DNA of 45,410 nt. Origin: a virus. The notes under the pieces were generated by a model, which saw only the letters and a program-made list of their open reading frames with translations, was not told the DNA's origin and ran no database searches. Made by a program: the position numbers and the translations under genes. The stretch spans positions 1-45,410 of the IMG/VR virus record IMGVR_UViG_3300035698_004254; one strand, given 5' to 3'. This document shows positions 31,136 to 38,324 of the stretch, piece after piece (position 1 is the first letter of the stretch; every line of letters begins with the position of its first letter).

Positions 31136-32920
31136 TTACCGTCCAGCAACAGCAAGCTCGGCCTTATCCTCTGACATTCCGCCCTTAATGAATGATTCCT
31201 TTAGGGCTTTCCTGGCCGTCTCACGTTGCTCTTCGGTTGCGCCTGTGGTATTACCGAGTCCTTTAACTTTGCCTCCACTGGTTAATTCCTTGATGTACTC
31301 AGTTTCGGCTTTGATGGCCTCAGCAACTCCATCATCTGTAGTAGCATCGGCAAACCGTTCAACCAGTCTTGTCTTGGCAGCATCGGGAAGTTCAGCCTTG
31401 TCAATAGCTTCTTTTATGACAGCTTGTGCTTCGGCTTTCGCTTTTTCCTTCTCTGCCTCTTCTATCGTGGTTTTGAGTCCGCCATTCTCTACAGTCAGGG
31501 TTTCGACCTGTCCTTTCAGGTCTTCAAGTTCCTTCGTAGCTTCCATGGCTTCTTTAACCTCCTGTCGTAGTGTTTCTTTTGCGTGTTCTTCAATATTCGT
31601 CACTATGTCCGGCCTCGCCTCCCGGAGTTGTGCTTCATCTACTAGTTCCACATCAAGGATTGATTCCTCAACACTCTCACGTAGACCAGCTCGCCCCCCG
31701 GCTCCCGGTTCTGTGACAAAATCAACTGACTGAAATACGGATGGCACTAAACCTTCAACCAACAGTGTCTGTTGTCCTTCCACTGTCTGCTTGCTGCCTT
31801 TCCCCACTGCATTTATTGATGTTCCAAGGTGTTGTAAATCACCCTGCTCATGCAGTGCCTGAATTTTCTCCTTTAACCATCCGGCATTTATATGAGACAT
31901 TCCAACAGCATTGCCGGATTCAGATACCTTTGTCTCATGGAGGGTTGCCACCCAGTCCCTGATAGACCTTTCTGGCTTTTCCTTCTCCTCTGATTCAGTG
32001 GCATGGTCTGCGTACATTTTAGCGCCATCAAAGATTGTGGCTGCATCCTTTATAGCTCCCTCGGTATAGTACCGGCTCTTAGAAGAATTAAACCCTGGTA
32101 CAATAATTCGTACAGGGATAATCCCCTTAGCAATGCCTTCTGCGGTAACCTCTTTAATATCTATCTCGCATGATTCCGTTACACGTTCCCTCATCTCTAC
32201 CTCCTGTACCCACTTAGATACCGGCGCCCCGAGCTTTCTATAGGCTTCCCGTATTCTGGCTTTGACACCTGGTAGAGATGATGAGTTTATCTGCGCCCAT
32301 TTTCCATAATAACCACCAGGAGATAAAGCAGCCGCCACTCCCCCAACTTGTGTTACTGTTTCCTTTTGCTCTGTGTTCTCCCATATCCTGAGTTTCCATG
32401 TAGATGGTTTATTAATATCAGGTGCATAAGCAAAGGCAGCAGCAGGGTATTTCTCTCCATCCTCTGTTTTCATGGACTCCTGTGCTTTTACCCAGTTTAA
32501 GGTCTCATATAAGCCACTGAGCGCCAAATCTACGGCATCATGGTCTGGTTCCTCTGACTCCAATAGGGTAGTGCATAATTCTGACGTCTCTCGCAACTGT
32601 TCAGAGTCAATACCTCTTTCCCCTGCTTCCTGTATGAGTTCGGCATACTTCTCCCGGAGGGATTCAATGCCTTTATAAATCGTTGTGGCCATAACCTGCT
32701 TGGTATTCTCTCCTAGTGTGACAAAACCATATTCGAGAACATAGCCGACTTCAAAGGTGGAACCTCCAAGCTCATAAACCACAGCTTCATCAAACACATC
32801 CTGAACTAATGGTCTAGGGCTATTAGGATATGCCTGTGAATCATACGGATGGTGTTCATTAAGTGCGTTCTGAATCAGATTGCGTTTATCTTTAGCGCTT
32901 AACCTTTCTTTGATGTTCAT
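31136..32920 (-). CDS. Prohead protease fused to scaffold (594 aa)
   Basis: The middle (about residues 265-430) is the protease: IPVRIIVPGFNSSKSRYYTEG, AKMYADHATESEEKEKPERS (likely catalytic His), GMSHINAGWLKEKIQALHEQG, LGTSINAVGK (likely Ser), and SVDFVTEPGAGGR. The C-terminal 150 residues are a Glu/Lys coiled coil (DLKGQVETLTVENGGLKTTIEEAEKEKAKAEAQ, written in parts) typical of scaffolding. The first ~230 residues are an extra domain. One chain thus shapes the prohead and cuts itself out, as in Mu I-type proteins. Confidence 0.82.
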   Translation of the reverse strand: MNIKERLSAKDKRNLIQNALNEHHPYDSQAYPNSPRPLVQDVFDEAVVYELGGSTFEVGYVLEYGFVTLGENTKQVMATTIYKGIESLREKYAELIQEAGERGIDSEQLRETSELCTTLLESEEPDHDAVDLALSGLYETLNWVKAQESMKTEDGEKYPAAAFAYAPDINKPSTWKLRIWENTEQKETVTQVGGVAAALSPGGYYGKWAQINSSSLPGVKARIREAYRKLGAPVSKWVQEVEMRERVTESCEIDIKEVTAEGIAKGIIPVRIIVPGFNSSKSRYYTEGAIKDAATIFDGAKMYADHATESEEKEKPERSIRDWVATLHETKVSESGNAVGMSHINAGWLKEKIQALHEQGDLQHLGTSINAVGKGSKQTVEGQQTLLVEGLVPSVFQSVDFVTEPGAGGRAGLRESVEESILDVELVDEAQLREARPDIVTNIEEHAKETLRQEVKEAMEATKELEDLKGQVETLTVENGGLKTTIEEAEKEKAKAEAQAVIKEAIDKAELPDAAKTRLVERFADATTDDGVAEAIKAETEYIKELTSGGKVKGLGNTTGATEEQRETARKALKESFIKGGMSEDKAELAVAGR

Positions 32921-33085
32921 TTAAGCCTCCATTTCATACTCCCAGTGGATAGTGTTTACGATATAATCGGTAATCCATTCATCGCTAGATATGTTTAATA
33001 AGCGGCATACTTCCATGATAGAATGACAACTATCTATCACCTCATCGTGGTTGAGCATATTTATTAAGATTTTATCCGCTCTCAT
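32921..33085 (-). CDS. Small hypothetical protein (54 aa)
   Basis: Its stop abuts the protease start (TAA then ATG). An AGGATG site lies upstream. The product (begins MRADKILINMLNH) is helical and acidic, with two cysteines not in a CxxC. It is the first gene after the leftward terminator at 33104-33139 and so needs read-through or a promoter that I cannot identify. Confidence 0.6.
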   Translation of the reverse strand: MRADKILINMLNHDEVIDSCHSIMEVCRLLNISSDEWITDYIVNTIHWEYEMEA

Positions 33086-33103
33086 ATTTCATCCTAAATA
33101 AAA

Positions 33104-33139
33104 GAAGAGACCGAAAACATTTCTGCCTTCGGTCTCTTC
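33104..33139 (-). terminator. Rho-independent terminator (leftward)
   Basis: A perfect 12-bp stem (GAAGAGACCGAA/TTCGGTCTCTTC) with a 12-base loop is followed on the minus strand by TTTTATTT. It would end transcripts that come from the portal and head morphogenesis genes before the protease and capsid operon, dividing the late arm in two. Confidence 0.8.
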
Positions 33140-33162
33140 CGTTCGGCTCTTCCTATTTAATT

Positions 33163-33233
33163 AGCTAGGCAGGTCGGGGACTCCTGCATCTACTCTTTCG
33201 AGTCGTAATAAAAACCCGCTTATACTACTAGCT
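33163..33233 (-). other. Folded 3' region upstream of the terminator
   Basis: An AGCTAG/CTAGCT closing stem (33163-33168 with 33228-33233) encloses two hairpins: GCAGG/CCTGC (33169-33187) and ACTC/GAGT with a four-base loop that reads GAAA on the minus strand (33192-33203), so a GNRA tetraloop. On the minus strand CGGG near 33215 can also pair with CCCG in the loop of the other hairpin. It lies in the 3' untranslated region of the gene at 33239-33616. It is not a tRNA. It may be a small stable RNA released by the terminator. Confidence 0.4.
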
Positions 33234-33238
33234 GTTTT

Positions 33239-33616
33239 TTAAGCTAACATGCTTAAACTTTCCTTTATCACTTGAATCTGTGCCTCATAGGAAGTAGAAA
33301 TCTTCCTTTTCGCTGCTTTAACTCTACTATTAAGTTCTCTTCGCATTGTTTCGTATTTATCCCATATCGGTTGTGCTTTTATAAAATATTGCTTCCCTCG
33401 CTTCGTTCTCCCATCAACTTCACCAAAATGATTATAGCCTAATTCTTTATTAATAGGTTCTACTTCATCATGAAAACTTACTGTAATACTCTGGCTATTG
33501 CTCCACCACTCATTATATAATGCTTCCAAGGCAACACGTTTTTCTCGCCTTATACCCTTAGCTTTATAATTAAATTCCTTCACTATTACTTGGGCATCTT
33601 CAATCTGGCATACCAT
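33239..33616 (-). CDS. Hypothetical helical protein (125 aa)
   Basis: AAAAGGGGAAACTTT precedes the ATG. The A+T-rich gene encodes a basic, helical protein (IVKEFNYKAKGIRREKRVAL; KYETMRRELNSRVKAAKRK) with a middle GYNHFGEVDGRTKRGKQYFIKA. Composition, its own 3' fold and its own terminator suggest an independently acquired gene (moron). No function recognised. Confidence 0.68.
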   Translation of the reverse strand: MVCQIEDAQVIVKEFNYKAKGIRREKRVALEALYNEWWSNSQSITVSFHDEVEPINKELGYNHFGEVDGRTKRGKQYFIKAQPIWDKYETMRRELNSRVKAAKRKISTSYEAQIQVIKESLSMLA

Positions 33617-33629
33617 AAAGTTTCCCCTT

Positions 33630-33797
33630 TTAATCAGATATTCGTAAAACTTTCTCCCTCATGCACTCATCACATGTTCTGCGATTCGTAGTAGTGCGAA
33701 ATAAATTCCCGCACTTACAACGATATAGTGGAATAGCTAACAACTCTTCCTCTGTCATAGAACTCTTTGTCCCATTAGAATGAATGTATATTTTCAT
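33630..33797 (-). CDS. Zinc-ribbon protein (55 aa)
   Basis: GGGAGGAACCCTA precedes ATG 33797. CKCG (residues 27-30) and CDEC (42-45) form a ribbon with a beta start (KIYIHSNGTKSS). It lies in the head gene region with the helical gene at 33239 and probably travels with it. Role unknown. Confidence 0.6.
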   Translation of the reverse strand: MKIYIHSNGTKSSMTEEELLAIPLYRCKCGNLFRTTTNRRTCDECMREKVLRISD

Positions 33798-33810
33798 TAG
33801 GGTTCCTCCC

Positions 33811-33954
33811 TTAATCCAGTTTTACCGTCTCTTCTAATTTCAAAAGAACAGGCTTACCATCTCTTACCTGTATTGTAACATTACCATACAAGAGGATAGT
33901 AGGCCATTCTATTCTAGTCACCTGTTCCTTTAACGCTTTTATATTAGCTGTCAT
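33811..33954 (-). CDS. Small beta protein (47 aa)
   Basis: The start overlaps the end of the head morphogenesis gene (ATGA). Sequence elements: NIKALKEQVTRIEWP, then ILLYGNVTIQVRDGKPVLLKLEE, a beta meander. Small proteins like this follow minor head genes in related phages, but no role is known. Confidence 0.6.
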   Translation of the reverse strand: MTANIKALKEQVTRIEWPTILLYGNVTIQVRDGKPVLLKLEETVKLD

Positions 33955-34532
33955 TTTATCATCACCGGCCCTACAGCACACCTGCACATCGGATGTTGAG
34001 GGATTGTCATTTTCCCCGTTGGAAACGCCTGGTTGAATGGTATCACGCCGGCCGCTTCATTTTCCTGACACTCAAGGCTGACTCTATCATCACCTACTGT
34101 AATCCATTCCTTCCCGGTCACCCCTAACTGCTTACCACGTACCATAAATGACTCTCCAAGTGCATTGGCTGTCTCAGTACGAGCTATTAGTTCAGAGCGG
34201 TATTTTGTCATGTCACCAAATGTTTTACGGATATCCCGCGCTAATCCTGGTATACCTCTTTTATTTTTAATCCCATCACTAATCATCCTGGCTAATCTTT
34301 TCTTTGTCTCAGCATCCATTTTTGTGACAAGCTGAGCACTACGTTCCTTAGCCCATTTGACCGCTTCCTTCATCGGCGGACCCTCCCATTTACGTCCAGC
34401 CCATTCTGTCATCTGTGCTGTACCTGATATGTAAATAGTAATAAGTATCTTCTCCAGTTCTGTTTTAATCGTCTTAGAGAAAGCCGTTATCACCGGGTTT
34501 ACTAATCTCTCAGCATCAGATTCTATTGTCAT
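33951..34532 (-). CDS. Phage head morphogenesis protein (SPP1 gp7 / Mu F type)
   Basis: The C-terminal half has the family signature: DMTKYRSELIARTETANAL, WITVGDDRVSLECQENE, GVIPFNQAFPTGKMTIPQHPMCRC. The final HPxCRC is diagnostic. The family (PF04233) works with portal in head assembly and DNA entry. At 193 aa it lacks the longer N-terminal domain of many members. Confidence 0.88.
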   Translation of the reverse strand: MTIESDAERLVNPVITAFSKTIKTELEKILITIYISGTAQMTEWAGRKWEGPPMKEAVKWAKERSAQLVTKMDAETKKRLARMISDGIKNKRGIPGLARDIRKTFGDMTKYRSELIARTETANALGESFMVRGKQLGVTGKEWITVGDDRVSLECQENEAAGVIPFNQAFPTGKMTIPQHPMCRCAVGPVMIK

Positions 34533-34540
34533 TATGTCCC

Positions 34541-35527
34541 CTAAGTCACTACCAATTTAATCATATCAGTGCCTATTTTATCCGCATAGTACAGCGTGTC
34601 ACCGCTAAAATTACTACACCTCCAAAATCCCCATGAAGTACCACTCTTTACTTGCTGGTCAATAACTTGCCAACTGTAACCACCATCATATGATAATAAC
34701 ACTACTGCCATATCAATTGATGCTCCCTCAGATTGTCCTCCGGCTACACAAATATCACCAGATTGCCGTATCCAGTACCATTGATTCTGGTCGTAATTAT
34801 TGGCAGCTTTGTATATCTGGTTGAGATTTGCATCATCGTAAGTTACGAACATCCTACCAGTCGTATCATCAGTCCCAAGTACACGGTATCCACTCCCAAA
34901 AACAACAGATAGGTATTTATATAGGGTTGCCCCACTTGCGATAGTTGCCCAAGCTCCTCCCTGATTATCAGAATAGGCAAATTTACTTGGTGCGGCTAAA
35001 TCACCCAATGAGACATACAGCCTATCCGTAACCGGGTCTACAGCAACCATGTGTGAATGCCTGGCATTATCAGGGTTATTCCATATAGTAGTCCAGTTAG
35101 CTCCATTATCTACTGTTTTATAAATATAACCCTGTAATTCAGTTCCGTCACCATGAGAATATTCGCCTGCATAGACATTGCCGCCTGCATCTTCGGCCAT
35201 CTGCCAGAATGAAGACTTGTTTGCCACCATGTTTGACGCATTTTTACAGTTTGCCCAGTTAAGACCACCATCCACTGACCTCATTAATTGGTTCCCCCCA
35301 GCACGGGAGAAGTATAGATTGCCGGTACTATCCTCAAAGAATAATTGGATATCTCCATAACCAGTACCGCTATAATCATAGTTCTCAGCCCACGGGCCAC
35401 CAACCGGGTATTTATATATTTTCCCGTCTGACAGTCCACCTCTCCAGATATTCCCTAGAGAATCTATCAAAGAGGAGGAACAGTCTACCCCCATGCTTGT
35501 CAATGTATAAGAATGGTCAGCAGCCAT
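34541..35527 (-). CDS. BNR/sialidase-like beta-propeller protein (328 aa)
   Basis: Repeats of the Asp-box type: SVDGGLNW (about residue 85), TVDNGANWTTIW (about 140), SDNQGGAWATI (about 190), and SYDGGYSWQVI (about 275), each with SxDxGxxW. This indicates a beta-propeller as in sialidases and sortilin-type domains. No sialidase catalytic triad is visible, so glycan binding is more likely than cleavage. The start overlaps the previous stop. It may be a head or tail-spike receptor-binding protein. Confidence 0.8.
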   Translation of the reverse strand: MAADHSYTLTSMGVDCSSSLIDSLGNIWRGGLSDGKIYKYPVGGPWAENYDYSGTGYGDIQLFFEDSTGNLYFSRAGGNQLMRSVDGGLNWANCKNASNMVANKSSFWQMAEDAGGNVYAGEYSHGDGTELQGYIYKTVDNGANWTTIWNNPDNARHSHMVAVDPVTDRLYVSLGDLAAPSKFAYSDNQGGAWATIASGATLYKYLSVVFGSGYRVLGTDDTTGRMFVTYDDANLNQIYKAANNYDQNQWYWIRQSGDICVAGGQSEGASIDMAVVLLSYDGGYSWQVIDQQVKSGTSWGFWRCSNFSGDTLYYADKIGTDMIKLVVT

Positions 35528-36432
35528 TAGTTATTATTACTCCCTATCACTGTATTGGTAGCATCATCATTAAAGTTAGCCCCTGTATTACCATTGAGTT
35601 GATTCCCTGTGACGATATTATTGTTTGCGTAGTCATTACCTCCGCCTTTGTCACCAGTCACCTCAATCCCAGTTCCTCCATTCCCTGTGCAAACGTTACC
35701 AACAAGCGTATTATAGTCCGCCTGAGCACCATTAACTCCTCGTACCCTGATTCCATCATCAGCATTATCATTAGAAGTATTATGTGAGATTATACAGTAG
35801 TCAGTACGGTTTATTTCCATACCCCCATTCGCAACAGCCCCAACCACAGTATTCCCCAAAATCTTAGAATGGTCTATGCCATTAGCTTCAAACCCATATG
35901 TGCCAGCGGCTGTGATTGTATTCTCGGAATATGTACTATACGTTTCCTCATAAAGTGACAAGCCAGCGCTGATAACGCTATGTATCCTGTTCCCAAAATA
36001 ACGGTTATAGGCACTTGCACTGCTCATACTACGGATACCATGCCTCTCCATATCCTGCAAGTAATTGTCAACGATCCTTGAATTAGTTACACCAGTGAAT
36101 ACAACCCCACACTGCCTTATATCACTACCATCATCTGCTTCTGTCTCGTCTCCGATTATCCAGCACTTTTCAATGGTTAGGTTAGTCTTTGCATTAGCAT
36201 AGAGGCAGTTAGGTCTCGCTCCACCAGTGCCACATCCATTTGCAAGGTCAATACGCAAATCACGTACTACACAATAACTATTTAATACGATGCCATTAGT
36301 GATTGCAGCACCAGCAGGGATAATTAACGAAGCATATCCTCTCCCCTGGAGGATCGCATTGGCTGGTGGAGCCAGATTTGCTATTGTATTAAAGGTTCCT
36401 TCCGATAATTGTACTTGTCCTCCAGCCATCAT
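35527..36432 (-). CDS. Parallel beta-helix (pectate-lyase-like) spike protein, main part
   Basis: Series of beta-helix rungs: LTIEKCWIIGDE, NSRIVDNYLQDMERHGIRSM, YNRYFGNRIHSVISAGLSLYEE, STYSENTITAAGTYGFEANGI, SKILGNTVVGAVANGGMEI, YCIISHNTSNDNADDGIRVR and NNIVTGNQLNGNTGANF. It starts in the middle of the usual spike layout (GGQVQLSEGTFN). The preceding small gene encodes the DNEQIQDAF motif normally found just upstream in the same chain. Thus a spike protein appears split in two coupled frames. Confidence 0.8.
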   Translation of the reverse strand: MMAGGQVQLSEGTFNTIANLAPPANAILQGRGYASLIIPAGAAITNGIVLNSYCVVRDLRIDLANGCGTGGARPNCLYANAKTNLTIEKCWIIGDETEADDGSDIRQCGVVFTGVTNSRIVDNYLQDMERHGIRSMSSASAYNRYFGNRIHSVISAGLSLYEETYSTYSENTITAAGTYGFEANGIDHSKILGNTVVGAVANGGMEINRTDYCIISHNTSNDNADDGIRVRGVNGAQADYNTLVGNVCTGNGGTGIEVTGDKGGGNDYANNNIVTGNQLNGNTGANFNDDATNTVIGSNNN

Positions 36433-36626
36433 TTACCTCCAAATATTCTTTCCCATTCTTCAGCGGATATTGCTATTGTAGTTTTACCTGCCATCTGAAA
36501 GGCATCCTGGATTTGCTCATTATCTTCTTTACCATCACAACGAGCAGAACATGAATTCTTGTGCTGCTCTCGTCTTAATTCAGCACCATCCAAGTCACCT
36601 GAGATTACATTTATTTCTTCCATCAT
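36429..36626 (-). CDS. Detached N-terminal part of the beta-helix spike (65 aa)
   Basis: Contains GDLDGAELRREQHKNSCSARCDG, then EDNEQIQDAFQMAG, the DNxxIQ element that starts pectate-lyase-like spike proteins, and then a segment (TTIAISAEEWERIFGGK) that does not belong to the fold. The next gene starts at the overlapping ATGA. MAG at the break is repeated as MAGG at the start of the next product, as if about 60 bases with a stop had entered. Start 36626 or 36623; a longer start at 36647 is possible. Confidence 0.62.
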   Translation of the reverse strand: MMEEINVISGDLDGAELRREQHKNSCSARCDGKEDNEQIQDAFQMAGKTTIAISAEEWERIFGGK

Positions 36627-36630
36627 ACCC

Positions 36631-36873
36631 CTATGTCGGCAGACCATCAAAGGCCAATTTTATCTGCACATCATCTGCTGTTCCATCACCATCATAATCG
36701 GATTGCGAAATACTGAGTGCCTGTGCATCAGCGACCCCTACCATGAATGTCACCGCCCTACCAGTTGGAACCGCCGGGGCAGTTAGGAACGCTACCGCCG
36801 CAGAATATGTCCCGTCTCCATTGTCTATCGCTTTGAACTTCGGTAATACCGTTCTGAATGTGGTGTTATCCAT
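36631..36873 (-). CDS. Small repeat-domain structural protein A (80 aa)
   Basis: AGGGAGGATAAAAT precedes the ATG. The FKAIDNGDGTYSAAVAF element matches the KAIDNGDDTHSAAVE and KAIDLGDGTFALAVAT elements of the next upstream gene, so the two are paralogues. The C-terminal half (DAQALSISQSDYDGDGTADDVQIKL) has a possible calcium-type Asp loop. Probably a small virion or spike accessory protein. Confidence 0.62.
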   Translation of the reverse strand: MDNTTFRTVLPKFKAIDNGDGTYSAAVAFLTAPAVPTGRAVTFMVGVADAQALSISQSDYDGDGTADDVQIKLAFDGLPT

Positions 36874-36885
36874 ATTTTATCCTCC

Positions 36886-37080
36886 CTAAGTTGCTACTGC
36901 TAAAGCAAAGGTGCCATCTCCAAGGTCAATCGCTTTTACTGGTGGATTCGTATTGATGAACACCGTGTCTGTTCCTCCAGCAGGTACAACGATACATTCC
37001 ACCGCAGCAGAATGTGTATCATCTCCGTTATCTATAGCTTTAAGCGCTGGTAAGATTAAATTAAATGTTTTATCAGCCAT
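36886..37080 (-). CDS. Small repeat-domain structural protein B (64 aa)
   Basis: Two internal copies of the KAIDxGDGTxxxAVA unit (about residues 13-27 and 49-64) flank a short hydrophobic linker. Paralogue of the gene at 36631. AAGGGTAAAG lies upstream. This unit is found repeatedly in phage proteins near spikes. Biological role unknown. Confidence 0.62.
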   Translation of the reverse strand: MADKTFNLILPALKAIDNGDDTHSAAVECIVVPAGGTDTVFINTNPPVKAIDLGDGTFALAVAT

Positions 37081-37082
37081 CT

Positions 37083-37316
37083 TTACCCTTCCTTGATTGG
37101 CGTATAAAAAGTGCCAGTCGAATGGTCAACTGTAGCATCTGACCACGTTACTGTCCACGGATTCATGGGATAAATCGGATAAACAGGAACATAGCAGGGA
37201 TTAACAGGTTGATAGTAGCTCCTGTTTGGCTCATGCTCACAGGTAGGACACTTAACTCCCCTATCAGTACACTTGTGCCTGTATGGGCATTCATCTTTCC
37301 CTGTTGTATTACTCAT
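37083..37316 (-). CDS. Cys-rich, Pro/Tyr-rich protein (77 aa)
   Basis: Four N-terminal cysteines (CPYRHKC, CPTCEH; residues 10-27) form a probable zinc site, followed by a Pro/Tyr-rich stretch (QPVNPCYVPVYPIYPMNPW). It sits between two zinc-ribbon genes. No family recognised. Confidence 0.6.
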   Translation of the reverse strand: MSNTTGKDECPYRHKCTDRGVKCPTCEHEPNRSYYQPVNPCYVPVYPIYPMNPWTVTWSDATVDHSTGTFYTPIKEG

Positions 37317-37318
37317 CT

Positions 37319-37921
37319 TTAACCCACTTCCTGTAGAAACTCTCCACTTTCTTCGTCGGAAAGGCTGTTCCCATACCCCGGAAGTACTTTCTCATCACTC
37401 TCTGTATCGCCTGTTCGTGCTTCTGGTTCTTCGGAGATGATGGGTTGCACGGGAGGTTCGCCTTTATCTTCTCTATCAGCCTCAATAGACCCTGTTTCGC
37501 TTGTTGGTATTCCTGTTCTGAGTATACGGGCAACTTCGGCTCTCTCTTCTGCGGTGACTGGCCCGGCTGCCCCAAGGTGCTCTCTTCGGGGTATGAGTCC
37601 GATTCGTTCATCTCTTGTCTCATGTCCACATTCACAGAATCGTTTGTACCTACCTGCCGTGTCAATAAGGATGAAACCGGTGTCATGGCACTTTGAACAA
37701 CGCTCTTCTGGTGGTGGTTGTGTTGCTCCTGTAGCTTTAACCGGTTTCGCCCTGATTCTTTTTTCAATTGAGACGGCGCCGCAGTCGCATTGGGTTGACA
37801 TGAGTCCGCCTTTACTTTCAATGACCCCTGTGCCATGGCATTTAGGGCAGGCATTACCTACCGGCTCCTGAATTACTTTCTCTTTTTTTACCCGAGGTTT
37901 CCTTTTCTTCTTTTCTACCAT
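37319..37921 (-). CDS. DnaJ-like double zinc-knuckle protein (200 aa)
   Basis: ATG 37921 has AAAGGAGAACCTA upstream. Begins very basic (VEKKKRKPRVKKEKV), then CPKCHGTGVIES and CDCG, then CSKCHDTGFILID and CECG. CxxCxGxG motifs are the DnaJ zinc-finger type. The last 80 residues are acidic and probably disordered. It lies between portal and spike genes. A 181-residue frame overlaps it on the same strand but lacks a ribosome binding site. Confidence 0.7.
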   Translation of the reverse strand: MVEKKKRKPRVKKEKVIQEPVGNACPKCHGTGVIESKGGLMSTQCDCGAVSIEKRIRAKPVKATGATQPPPEERCSKCHDTGFILIDTAGRYKRFCECGHETRDERIGLIPRREHLGAAGPVTAEERAEVARILRTGIPTSETGSIEADREDKGEPPVQPIISEEPEARTGDTESDEKVLPGYGNSLSDEESGEFLQEVG

Positions 37922-38099
37922 TAGGTTCTCCTTTATCATGATATGGCACTTCGATATAGAAGTGGTTTCCATCTTCACAAGCAGATTCAGCTTCTTCCAG
38001 CGTATGTACCGTATATAATATTTCCCACTGAGGCCCACTATAGTTGGGGTCTTCTCTCCATTTAGATATCAGCCACATTAATTTTACTGGAATGTTCAT
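37854..38099 (-). CDS. Hypothetical protein (81 aa)
   Basis: AAAGGAGCATAATTAATT precedes the ATG at somewhat long spacing. An N-terminal domain (KLMWLISKWREDPNYSGPQWEILYTV, HTLEEAESAC) is followed by a Lys/Glu-rich tail that overlaps the next gene by 68 bases. No recognised family. Confidence 0.6.
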   Translation of the reverse strand: MNIPVKLMWLISKWREDPNYSGPQWEILYTVHTLEEAESACEDGNHFYIEVPYHDKGEPNGRKEEKETSGKKRESNSGAGR

Positions 38100-38115
38100 A
38101 ATTAATTATGCTCCT

Positions 38116-38322
38116 TTACCCGATTTCTAGGAATGCTCCGCCGATTCCACTCTTTGCATTCTTGAAATCTCCCTTTTCGACTTCAAAGATAACGGCCTCG
38201 TCGAGCGTCATACTCTTATCTATGGTATGAGTAAGAACGTCCTCCTCTTCATACTTAAGAGTTATCGAGTCTCCAGGCTCAACATAAACTGTTTTTATCT
38301 TCTCCCTTATTAGTTGTTTCAT
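38116..38322 (-). CDS. Small beta protein (68 aa)
   Basis: GGAGCATAAAG precedes the ATG, two bases after the portal stop. VYVEPGDSITLKYEEEDVLTHTIDK and VIFEVEKGDFKNAKSGIGG suggest a small beta barrel. Probably a portal-associated or head accessory protein. Unassigned. Confidence 0.62.
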   Translation of the reverse strand: MKQLIREKIKTVYVEPGDSITLKYEEEDVLTHTIDKSMTLDEAVIFEVEKGDFKNAKSGIGGAFLEIG

Positions 38323-38324
38323 CT

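Noticed and set aside
33163-33233. tRNA-like element
   Set aside because: No 7-bp acceptor stem, no T-loop consensus and no anticodon arm. Only three short stems.
37309-37854. A 181-codon open frame overlapping the DnaJ-like zinc protein on the same strand
   Set aside because: No ribosome binding site, low-complexity Gln/Ser/Pro composition, and the 37319-37921 frame has a strong start and clear CxxCxGxG motifs.
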